Shown here: positions 13,134-23,732 of the stretch, piece by piece
Layout of the letters: each line of letters begins with the position of its first letter
How positions within the stretch are numbered: the stretch's first letter is position 1
Origin: Hypsibius dujardini
Taxonomy: Eukaryota > Tardigrada > Eutardigrada > Parachela > Hypsibiidae
DNA length: 64,000 nt
Direction of reading: 5' to 3'
Assembly: GCA_001579985.1 (NCBI GenBank)
Contig: LRSR01009678.1
Coordinates: forward strand, 21,113-85,112
The notes under the pieces: generated by a model
Databases searched by the model: none
What the model was told of the DNA's origin: nothing
What the model saw: only the letters and a program-made list of their open reading frames with translations
Position numbers and translations under genes: made by a program

Positions 13134-13253
13134 ATGAGCAACAGCTTGGCAGGGTTCCATGATGTTGGGTGCGATCAAACGCAACGGAGCACCTGCAGAG
13201 TGGTGGTCCTCACTGCTGAAGAGGACGACGAGCAGATAAGCGACACTCAGTAG
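13134..13253 (+). CDS. Short open reading frame, 39 codons
   Basis: ATG in an ACAATGA context, about 165 bases downstream of the candidate TATA box, opens a 39-residue frame with an acidic C-terminal part (AEEDDEQISDTQ). No family is recognised. It could be a leader ORF of the SLC35B4 transcript or chance. Confidence 0.15.
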   Translation: MSNSLAGFHDVGCDQTQRSTCRVVVLTAEEDDEQISDTQ

Positions 13254-14382
13254 TAAAGCGCGTTATAGTGCAAAGGTTTGCGAAATTACACTCTCTCTTT
13301 CGTCGGCTACTGCCGTCTCATCAGCAGCAGACAGATCGCACCGCGAGGCCTTAATTCAAGCACGGCAACAATACGCCATCCGATAAAGTGGGCTGTGTTA
13401 GTAGTATTACTGTCGTTTTTTTGTTATGTTGGTGATGCTCCGGGTCAAATTTCCGTCGAAGGCGTCGCTTTTTCTCGCTCCCTACCACCAAAGTGAAAGT
13501 CCAACGATCTGGCCGTCAAAATGCCGGAATCCGACGCTCCCACTGAATGCCTGAAAAGAAGACAGCATTTTCTGAGGGGGGATAATTGAATTTCAGCTTG
13601 TCAGTTGTCATCTACGTCAAATGTAATCGCAGCGAGGGAATGAGAAGGAATTTTGAAACAAGTGCAAGCAGTCAATTAAATTAAAATCCACACTCACTCG
13701 CTGTCACTGTCGACCGTACACAAATTCCGCTGTTGCAAAATGATGGATTTAAAAAAAAAACGGAAAAATAGAATTTGAATACGAGGAAAATGATCGGGCA
13801 GGTCAAGACGGGACGGCAAGGCACAGAGGGGAGGAAAAAACAATGGCGATTTGCTGAGGTCAAGAGGAAACCTCAGAGAAATGTGTCTACGGTGGAGAGA
13901 CAGACACAAGCCGAAATGAGAGAGCGAGGTGCGAGCACATGGCCACTGGTCGGTTCACATCGGCATCCGTTGCTGTTAGGGGGTTTCCTCTCCCAGTCGC
14001 ATTTGGCTGGACAGTGGACAGTCGGCAGCCGCGTTAGGGGAGAGCGCCTAATGTTAACGTTAATGTTCTTTACAGTATCGCGGGCAGTTCGTCCGGGCGC
14101 CACCTAGTGGAAGAATTATCTCTCGATCAAATTGATTGATTGTGCTCTTCTCGTACTTACGATTCTCCATTGACGTTTTCAATTTTTTCGTTTTTTTCTT
14201 AAATTTTTCTGTTTGTTTTTTTGAAGCGCTGAACGGGAGATGTCCATTTCTGTAAGCGCAGGATCAGTTTTGTTCGGCAATGCTCGATAATTCGAACAAC
14301 AGAACAGGCTCAGAAGTAAATTTCGTCCCTTTAATGCTTTAATCGAGCAGTACTTTTTATCTCTGGACCGGTACAAATCACC

Positions 14383-17300
14383 ATGCATCCTGGCGGTCTC
14401 GTAGCCGCTGTGCTGATATCGTGCTGTATCAATGTGGTCATTTTGGAGATGCAAATCAGGTAGGGCAGTGAGTGGAACGGATCGGATTTTCTGATTCAAT
14501 AGGAACGATTCTCGAGTGATTTCTCACCCGTTGAGGACTTAGATTGATTGATCGATGGGCTAATTTACTCACTAATATTCATTTATCAGTTTTGGGTTTA
14601 TTCGTGCGCTTGATTGATCACTTGAAGCAATACTTGTTCAACATTACTTGTTCAACATTCAACATTAGTTGATTGATTACTTAATGCATTTTGATTGAGT
14701 TGACTAGCCTATTCGACTATTCAATTCAGTGTCATAACTTCCGTTTGTGTTCTCCGTTGCAGCATCGATCATGGCTGCACCACTCTCATCACTTTCTGCC
14801 AGTTCCTGTTCATTGCCGTCGTTGGCTTCATCTTTGTTGTGGATTTTGGGAGAAAGAAACCGGCAATACCCATTCGGTTAGTGATTAGTCAACAGTGTAA
14901 TGGCATATGGGTGCGTCTCAAATTTGTATCTACACACCTGACAAAAACCTTGCACTGACCGAATTAAGCACTTCGACTCGGGGTTGTGTACAGCAGTTGC
15001 GTTGAACGAGTGTCATGGCTTGACTCGGTTAGCGCAAGGTTTTTGCCTCGTGTATAAACCATAACGAACCATAACGTAACTATCTGTGATACGGTTCGAA
15101 TATGCGACGCTCAGAGTTTCGAGCTGTCTCACAAAACGCGTACCGAAGTTTCGATACGGTATACAGCACTCATACCAAATCATAACGCATGAGTTTTGAG
15201 CAAAAATCTGCCACAAATTAAAGCTCTATCCTGCCGTAACGAATCAGCTGATTAGTGTCAATCCACCAATCAAGCAACCTATGAACGGGACCGAAGTAGG
15301 GGAAATCTGATGTTTTCTCCCCTACAGTACGATGCTTCGAAAATTTCTGACAGCTAACTTCTTTCGTGAAATAGCAGAGGATTAGTTCAGTCACCCTATT
15401 TAGTTGCGTCTCCGGTCCGGTCCGGCAGGAATTTGCCGCTTTCGGGAAATGTGTGTTTTAGCACACAATCAAGAACAAATGAATCAACTCGTCGAAAAAC
15501 ATCTCTCCGCGAATGATTGAGTTCGACGCCTTCGTTCATTCTTTCCTTAAACCAAGCGTAAAAATTGTTATAACTACATTTATATTCGTGAATAATTTTA
15601 AACTAAACAATTTGGGGGAAGCAGTCGACTGTCGGGGTCGATGAGACCACCAACGAGATACCCAAAAAACCGTCTCCCATCCCATGGGTGGTTACGGAGA
15701 TACAGCCAGAAACAAAGGAAAACTGACATAACGCGAATTTAGTTCGAATCGTAATAATTTCAGACACGGGTAAGATTCCAGTTATGGTTATGGCAAAACC
15801 GCGGTATGTTATGGTGCGATACGAATTGGAAACAGAAATGGTTTCGAACCATGCCGGTGTCTCACATCTTTTTGGTTCGGAATACCATATCTCGAGATAC
15901 GGTTTGCCAAAACGGCGAATTTGAGACACCGTTACGGTTACGTTACGGATTTGGATACAGATTTGAGACGCACCCTATGACACTGACCTTTTACGGCTCT
16001 TCAATACACGAGTAACTGGTTATGATTCTCTGCTGTCCAGGCATTATCTCGGCTTGACCACCATGTTCTTCGCGCAGAGTCTTGCGAATAATCTCGCTCT
16101 GTCATACAAGATTTCAATGCCGTTGCATATGATCGTCAAGTCGGTTAGTTTTGCAGATGTGAACCGCCCGGCTGCAGTTCATATACAGTCAACGACAAGA
16201 TTGAGTACACTGGAGGGTCCGGGGTATGGGCAAAAGGGGCGGAGCAGGGGGTAATCAGGTAGTTGATTGTTTGAAAACTACCCCTGCCCCGCCCCTTTTG
16301 CCCATACCCCGGACCCTCCAGTGTACTCAATCTTGTCGTTGACTGTAGATAGGATGACACTGTTCCATTGGAGTGTGAACTGGTTGTGCTTAATGTTTTT
16401 AGGGATCCTTAGTGGCGAGCCTATTACTTGGTGTCGTATTCCTTAAAGCAAAGTATGTTCAATGTCTTTGACCTTTCTTCTACAAAACATACTTGGCCAT
16501 GTTAAGCTTGTGCATGTACTCTTGACTTCAGGTATCCGTTGAGCAAATGGCTTGCTGTGCTTCTCGTCAGCACCGGGATTGTCCTTTGTACACTGGCTTC
16601 GGCTAGTCAAAAGGTATGTGCAGTACGAGCAGAGCAGTGATCAGAAGTATCCACAAACTTGCTGACTCTCGGGAAATCTCGGAAACTGTCAGAATTAGTC
16701 CGACCGTAGTAAGACAATCGGCACTCTCACAGATATACAACGGTGGTCGAGGGAGAAAGTGTATGTTAAAAACCGATGTGAAGGAGTTCCCCCCAATTCC
16801 TTGCTCTTACTTCGCTGCGTTTAGGTGAAGCTGACAGTGACTACGACCCACAACGAGACCGTGATCCGGGACGCTGCCGACGCGGCTGACCTTCTCTCGT
16901 GGACAACCGGTACGCGCGCACTAGCCGCCGTCCCCTTTTCGTAATCATACCAGTTCCTTTCGTTTTCCCATTCCAGGGGTTTGTCTGGTGGTGCTCTCGG
17001 TCCTAATGGCATCCGGCATGGGCATCTACCAGGAGAAGCTATTCCGTTGGTTCGGCCGACACGCTCACGAGGGTATCTTCTACAGCCACGCCCTGCCCCT
17101 CCCGGGCTTTCTGCTCTTTTGGGATGACATTGTCGAACATTTCGGTGTGATGAACGTCTCCGCTCCGTGGACGTTCGAAATCGCGGATGCGACTTTCACC
17201 CTGCCGAAATTATGGGTCCTATTGGTGGCGAACGTCGTGACCCAGTATGTATGCTCAACCTCGGTGTTCTCGCTGATCACGGTGTGCTCCTCGTTGACAG

Positions 17301-17479
17301 TCACCCTCGTGATCACGCTACGAAAGTTCCTCAGTTTATTTATTTCAGTTTATATTTTCAATAATGTTTTCACGCCGACCCATTGGGTGGGGACGGCGTT
17401 CGTCTTTGTGGGTACGCTGTTATATGTTGATTTGGTCCGCCTGCCGAAGTTGAACTATATCAAGCCCAAAACGGCTTAG
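14383..17479 (+). CDS. SLC35B4: SLC35B4-type nucleotide-sugar transporter (UDP-xylose/UDP-GlcNAc)
   Basis: Multi-pass Golgi/ER membrane antiporter that carries UDP-xylose or UDP-N-acetylglucosamine into the lumen in exchange for the nucleotide monophosphate. Seven exons: 14383-14459, 14763-14876, 16041-16143, 16403-16452, 16532-16613, 16825-16909 and 16977-17479. Joined in phase they give 337 residues, against about 331 in vertebrates. Family blocks are visible: SCCINVVILE in helix 1, TFCQFLFIAV and RKKPAIPIR in exon 2, NNLALSYKISMPLHMIVKS in exon 3, ALPLPGF, and the C-terminal SLTVTLVITLRKFLSL plus FTPTHWVGTAFVF. The large last exon holds roughly the C-terminal half of the protein. The start is the only ATG before helix 1, and the residue count matches the family. 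Introns 2 and 3 carry foldback transposons. The direction of substrate preference cannot be read from sequence. Confidence 0.93.
14909..15975. mobile_element. About 1.07-kb element with 22-bp terminal inverted repeats
   Basis: The left end (14909-14930) begins GGGTGCGTCTCAAATTTG. The right end (15954-15975) is its reverse complement with one mismatch over 22 bases. The flanks show TAT on both sides, a possible target duplication. It fills most of SLC35B4 intron 2. The inside has no long open frame, but it is rich in GAGAC/GTCTC and ATACGG motifs in both orientations. Family A foldback copy 1 sits directly against the left terminal repeat. It looks like a non-autonomous DNA transposon, possibly compound. 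Confidence 0.8.
14931..15055. mobile_element. Foldback MITE family A, copy 1
   Basis: About 125-bp near-palindrome. The left arm starts TACACACCTGACAAAAACCT and the right arm ends AAGGTTTTTGCCTCGTGTA. The arms include a GACCGAATTAAGC / GCTTGACTCGGTTAG pairing. Related copies lie at 33482 and 42780. This copy is just inside the left terminal repeat of the 1.07-kb element. Confidence 0.85.
16184..16347. mobile_element. Foldback MITE family B, copy 1
   Basis: Two roughly 67-bp inverted arms with about one mismatch, separated by about 30 bases. They begin TACAGTCAACGACAAGATTG and end with its exact reverse complement. The arms contain GGGTCCGGGGTATGGGC and a GGGGCGG block. It lies in SLC35B4 intron 3. 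The near-perfect arms suggest recent insertion. Confidence 0.9.
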
Positions 17480-17583
17480 TGAATGCGGCAATTCGCATTT
17501 ATTTATTGTTTTTGAGTTTTATATATATGCATCTAGCGGTTTTAACCAGTTTAAAAAACGCAGAATACATTTTATATACATTC

Positions 17584-17850
17584 TGTTAGGTCGGTTTGTC
17601 TGTATGTCTGGTTCCTGTGTGTCTGTGTATCTGTCTGCAGGTTTGTCTGTCTCTCTGTCTCGCTGTCTCTTTGTCTCTCCATCTCTCTATCAGTCTGTCT
17701 GCTTGTTTGTCTTTAACCGGTCTGTCTGTCTCTCTATCAGTCTGTCTGCTTGTCTGTCTGTAACCGGTCTGTCTGTCTGCATACTTGCATACCCGCCTGC
17801 TTGCTTGTCTGCCTGCCTGTCAGTTTGTCTGGCTGAATGTCTGTCTTCGC
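17584..17850. repeat. Degenerate TGTC/TCTC array
   Basis: TGTCTG, TCTCTG and TGCCTG units. A 55-base block with TAACCGGTCTGTCTG occurs twice, near 17713 and 17760. It starts about 105 bases after the SLC35B4 stop codon and may lie in its 3' UTR. Confidence 0.93.
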
Positions 17851-18664
17851 GAACCTAAATCAAATTTTTTTTCACATTCGGAAGAGTGATGCGTGCGATC
17901 TTGACGGTTGGAACCAGAGTTGTCCTTCAGACTACGTCAGCGTTTTTTTGTTGAAATGATTGAGTTGGTTAGTATATTTCGTTATTACTTTATTAATAGT
18001 TAGTTACTCAGGGTGGCGGCTATTGGCAGTGATGGGGACCGATCTCGTTCTTTCATTCTGCAGTCGACTAGCGACTTCCGGCCAGGATAACAACGTTTGT
18101 CGCTTCCTCCATCGGGCTGGAAGGGCCTCTCGGTTCGCTGATGAGAATGCCGGTGCTGGTACGGCGTCTGCTGCGTGTGATCATCAGCGTTCACCGGAAG
18201 TCCTGACCCGCTGCTCTATGTTTTGTGCAAGCAGATCGATAGTGTGATTTTCCCAGGCAAACCTGAGGGCTTCCTTGAGAGAGTTCCAGCTTGCCTTGAG
18301 GTTTTTAATTATCCGTCGTAGAAATCAATAACTGGATTAGCAAGTTGAAGGGGGCGGGGAGTGTATGTAGTACGAAGTGGCACGATTTCATCCCCGCCGG
18401 TAAATAAGCTTGACGAAGTAGTGTGTGTTAATCTTTCCATGCTTATTGGGGGGATTGGTGATCTTTAGCGCAATCGCCTGTGGAATATGATAGCAGGATT
18501 CCCATTCGCTTGACTTGCAGTCGCAGGACCTTGTCTTTGTGTTGGCTTAATACCGGCATATCGACAGTAACTACCTTTTTCGTATTGCCTGTTTGTTTGT
18601 TCCTCTGGTTGACCTGTCTGTCTCTCATCCCTGTCTTGGTTAGTTATTCGCATATGTTGCTTCT

Positions 18665-18905
18665 GACTGCATATGCATCTATCTGTCTGTCTGTCTGTCT
18701 GTATGTATGTATGTCTGCCTGTATGTCTGTCTGTGTCTGTCGGTTTGTCTGTCTATGTATCAGTAAGCCTGTCTGTCTGTCTGTCTTTCTCTCTGTCTGT
18801 CTGTCTCTCTGTCTGTCTGCTAGTCTGTCTGCTAGTCTGTCTGTCTGTCTATCTGTCCTTGTCTACGTGTCTATCTGCTTTTTGTCTGCCTGCTGTTTGT
18901 CTGCT
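18665..18905. repeat. (TGTC)n microsatellite array
   Basis: TGTC/TGTA/TGTCTCTC units on the plus strand in the spacer between SLC35B4 and SLC6. Confidence 0.94.
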
Positions 18906-21266
18906 ATCCAGATACCGATATCTCTATCCGAATGCAACGTTAACTCCGCTTAGAAAGCTACCTACCGTAGGTAGTTCAGCCAGGCGAACTACCCCCCTCC
19001 ACAACCGTCATTGCCCTTTGTTCGGCATTTCCAAAACAGAATTGCCCGTGAGTTGCTCAATCGTCCTCCACAGCGAGATGCTTCGACAGCAGGATCTGGC
19101 ACTATAGTACACCCGTTGTTGTTGCTGCCCACCACTTGACGTAGGTAGCTTCGCGCGTGGCGAACCATACAAAAAGCTTTTCATTTTCTTAGCAATTACT
19201 ACAAACTCCTTGTCTGCGGTTAGAAATAATTAGAACCCACCTGCAATATATACAGTACAGGTCACTCCTAACGTGGTCACCGAAGCCGACCCCCCCCCCG
19301 GTTCTAACCTTCGACCACCAACTGAATGTTACACCCGGATCTGACACTGCCAGAATAACCACGCGCGACCGTGGACATGTCCAGGCTCGTTCGGTGAACG
19401 AAAAGAAGACTTCACCGTGCACCGTGATCGCGAGCACTCTCACATTGCAATGCACCTGCACTATATGCAGAGATAATTCTTGCATTTCACACGAAAAACG
19501 GAGGCTTTGTTCTTTTACGTAGTCCTTTGACATTTTCCCGTGCCACAACAAACACAGAAGGCCGCAACTACATACCCCCCCCCCAACACATGTCCACACA
19601 CACACGCTGCGGCCTGTGTGATGCAATAAGACGGCACTCGGCCATTGTTATCAGAGGAGCTTGATGTTAGCTCAAGCCAAACAAAGCTTCCGGTGACTTT
19701 CCCTCTGATCAGGGTACTCACAGCCCCTGCCTGAGACTCCTCACTATACAGTAGTACTGAGTGTAATTGGCCGGCATATGGTGAAGCGCCCGCAACCATC
19801 TTGACAGCTGAAGAGGATACGTGTGCTTCTCACACCACGCCACGACCCCACACGACTGCACTGTCAACCGGCAACTCTAACGGAGAAAAGCCCTCTTCCG
19901 TTCGGAACTTCCGCACAAAGGCTCAACACAAGACAGCTGTTTACACAGCGGAGAAACACACCATTCGGCTTGAAGTCGAGCTACTACAAACTACGTAGCA
20001 GATATACCTCCTCGTCGGCGATCGTCGTCTCGCACACTTGATGGCCGCTCTTTTGGGGACAATTTTCGCTCACGTTGTCAGAAAAAAAAACAACAACGAC
20101 AGAACGGCAACCCATGGAGAGAAGAGTCAATCGAAAGGCCAATTGTGATTTGCATGCTCGCTTGAACAACTAAAATGATTTTTTTTCAAGTCTCTCTCTC
20201 TCTCTCTTGTAAAATTCGCGTGCTCATTGCTTTTAGGTCGCGTTTTGGCTCGCGACCAACCGACCAACCGACCACCCCGACGACGATCCACCAGCACCCA
20301 TGCTTCTTTTTCTCGCCACGAACAAAAAACCGCCGCTAATATGGGCACAGACAGACAGAGAGGGTCGCTGCGCGCGCCTTGACGCAATTTCCCCCAAAAG
20401 CTCGTCGAGCAAGACTTCCTTCCCCTCGAGTACTAGTAGCAGCACCCACTGCCGGTAGCGTGGCGAGAGACGGAGCGACGGAGAGAAGATCCATTCAAGT
20501 ACGGGTGTCCCAACAAGTGTGAAAAGTGTACTTGAGGGTCTCCGCGATTGCGTGATCTATGCTGCTATAGTACTCCACATACTACATATATACATGGCCG
20601 GGTATATACACATTTTGGCCCCCCCCCCTCTTGTGCGGCATTTGTCTCGGTCTCTCATGCCCTTGTTCACCCTCATTTCCTCTTTTCTCTCGTTTTTTTC
20701 CGTTTCACTGGTGATTCTCCTTGAGGTGTGTGTGTGTCTGTGTGTGTGTGTGTATGTGTGTGTGTGTGTGTGTACATACACAGACACAGACGACGTAGAT
20801 GGTGTGTGTGGTAGCCCGTTGTTGTATATGTCTTATTAGATCGTGATCGCGATCACAACCCGTCGTCGACCATACTTTGGCTGCACACCATGCTCATTGT
20901 GGGTCCTTGGTAGTAGCGCGGTTTTGGGTGTCGACAATTCGACGGGCCCGCCCCTGCCAAGCACTTCCGCCTGTTGATTTTACCCATCGATAAAACGGCC
21001 CAGTCCACAGATTGAGAGCGAGAGAGAGAGAGCCCCTCACCAATCGACTACACCGAAGAGTGGACCGGAAAAAACGCGGTCTGCAGCAGCATGTGAACAC
21101 TTTTGCAGGTTGGCCAACTTTTTTTCTCCTACTTTTCCGTGGAACGGGGAGACCTCTTCATGCGAGACCACAACAGTCCCGCGATCTGATCTGAATCGAA
21201 GTGCGCTTTTTGATTAGCTGATATTTCGGTAATAAGTTTTGTGTGTCTGCTGCTGCTGAAACAATT
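18906..21266. other. Spacer between SLC35B4 and SLC6 genes
   Basis: The repeat-poor part holds several open frames on the minus strand between 19189 and 19799. One starts with an ATG at 19799 followed by a good donor-like GTGAGT about 80 bases on. They resemble no family I know. A (TG)n run sits at 20725-20780 and a poly-C tract near 20620. The 5' UTR and promoter of the SLC6 gene must lie within the last few hundred bases, but I cannot place a core element. Confidence 0.4.
20725..20780. repeat. (TG)n dinucleotide repeat
   Basis: Interrupted TG/TGTGTC run on the plus strand followed by ACATACACAGACACAG, so the two halves can pair. Confidence 0.9.
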
Positions 21267-22175
21267 ATGGTGAAGCTGAAGAAGGGCGTGAAGCGGGGCT
21301 CCTCGTCGAGCCATCCGCCGGCCGCGGACCAGGTGGATATGACAGCTTGGAAGAACAACGGCAGCACCGGTGCGGACGGTGCTCGCGATTATGAGGCTGG
21401 AGAGACCTTGGCGGTTGGGAAGGAAGTGGAAGCGGCTGCTGCTGCTCCCGCCCGGCCGCAATGGGGCAGCAAGTACGAATTTATCCTGTCACATATCGGA
21501 TGCTGTATCGGGTTAGGGAATGTCTGGAGGTTCCCGTATGTCTGCTACAAGAACGGGGGCGGTAAGTGTTGATTGGGTTTTTGTTTTATGTTTGTGTTGA
21601 ATTGTCTCACCTGTTATTTGGTCTCTGATGGTCAATACAATAGCTATAAATTCGGACTACATGGCAATTTTTGGAGTTTTGGACGTGTCCACTGAAAGTT
21701 TGGTGCTTAATACCTCGTTGTTAATGCTACATAGACAGTCATGTTCAGATCGAGATCGTTTTCGATGAGAGATTTTGACCTGAAATTGTTTTGGGGAAAT
21801 CGGCAGAGCTTAACGCGCGTCGGTGTTTTAGTTTTGAGAGTTAAGATCAGGAGACCACATAAGCAAGGAATACGGCAACACCACCACTATCTCAGCACCT
21901 CAGCGTGGACGTTCTACTTTTTCCTAGAAAGCATCACGCACACGGGAAAATATTGTGCCTTACCAAAATACCTCACTAAGTTCTTACATATTATCTAAGA
22001 AATTTATAAGCCGTAATTTATATGAATTAATAAGACCCGATAAAAACGTATGTTTCGGTAAGGTCTGATGAATATTGTCGGATCTGATGGGAAATCATAA
22101 ACTAATATTGTCTGCTTCACAAGCCGGTACAAAACCCTTTGCAAAAGCAGGCAGGCAGGCAGACAGACAGAGAAC

Positions 22176-22222
<47 letters not shown>

Positions 22223-23693
22223 GGCAGACAGGCAGGCAGACAGTCAAACAGACAGACAGTCAGACAGACACACAGACAGTCAGACACACAGACAGAAAGA
22301 CAGACAGATAGACAGACAGGCAGGCAGACAGGCAGGCAGACAGTCAAACAGACAGACAGTCAGACAGTCAGACAGACACACAGACAGTCAAACACACAGA
22401 CATGTGTCACAGCAAGAAAAAGTAGGGAAAATTAGGTCTTACGTTTGTTCTTATTTTGTAAATTTCATGATTGCTAGATGTGTTGCATCACTGCGGAATT
22501 TTAAAGGAGCTCAACAAGTGAGGATGATCTACAGTGCCAGTCTTTCGGCTTACAATTAAGCTTTCATTGTCGTTGTAAACAGCATGTGCATTTGAATGTG
22601 GAGTATTCGTCAGCTTCAGCTGCCGGAATGTGCGCTAACATCATCGCAGGTTCTTGATGTAATTTGGATGAAAGGTCAATCTATGCAGTGACTCCTAAGG
22701 GCTCTCATCCAGGGTATCGTTTTGCAATTTGACTGGAATGTTAAGCGTCAAGCACATTAATTATTTGATCTGTGTCTGTGCCTCTCACGAGGGCTGAAAC
22801 TGTAAGTATCGTCAGGTGTTTCCAATCACCGTGAAATCTGTGATCGCTTAATTCGGTCCATCACGTGTGTAATCGTGATGATCATGATCATCATGATTGC
22901 ACCGTGAATGACGAAACTTTCGCATCTATTCACCACGACGAATACAGCGGGAAAGGAATACAGGACTGTCGCTGACCAATATGGCAGATGATGATTACAA
23001 AAAAAATGATGATGATGAAATGATGATGAAAAAATGACGTGCGCCGTATTACAGCAATGACAGCAATGTTTAATTTGCTTTCATTAAGCTTAATTTTTTT
23101 GGTTTTTTTTATGAACAGGTGCCTTCTTTATTCCGTATTTCATATGCTTGGTGACGGCGGGTATTCCCATCGTCTTCCTGGAGATTGCAGTTGGTCAGTA
23201 TTTTGCCACCGGCGGCATTTCCTGCTGGGACATCAGTCCAATATTTAGGGGTAAGTGACAACGTGGCCTTATGTGGGAAGGAAGACCAGCGGGTGAGATT
23301 GGGTTTCGCGTGTTTGTTTGAAGACTGTTTTCCCGGGCGTGAAAATGTAATGAACAAATGTTAACTAATCGAAGCCTTAGCGCCGCCGTCCTTCCTGCTA
23401 ATCCGCCGGCTGTCTAATTTACACAGGAATTGGATACGGGACCACGATGATGGCTGGCTGGCTAAATGTCTACTATATTGTCGTCCTATCCTGGGGAGTA
23501 CTTTATCTTTACTACACTCTGGCCTATGCCGGTTCTGGATCCTTACCCTGGAGTACTTGTGATAACGATTGGTACGGTAGTGTATCTTACGAACCGGATG
23601 GTCGTGTTAGTTCAACAGGGAAAATAAGCAGACTAACAAACAGACACTTTCTTAGGCAAAAAACAGACATACAGGTAGTCGCAGAAACACACA

Positions 23694-23732
<39 letters not shown>

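Noticed and set aside
19189-19799. Two overlapping minus-strand frames, one with an ATG at 19799 and a donor-like GTGAGT
   Set aside because: Peptides resemble no known family, and plus-strand frames across the same bases are equally open. Not enough to call a gene.
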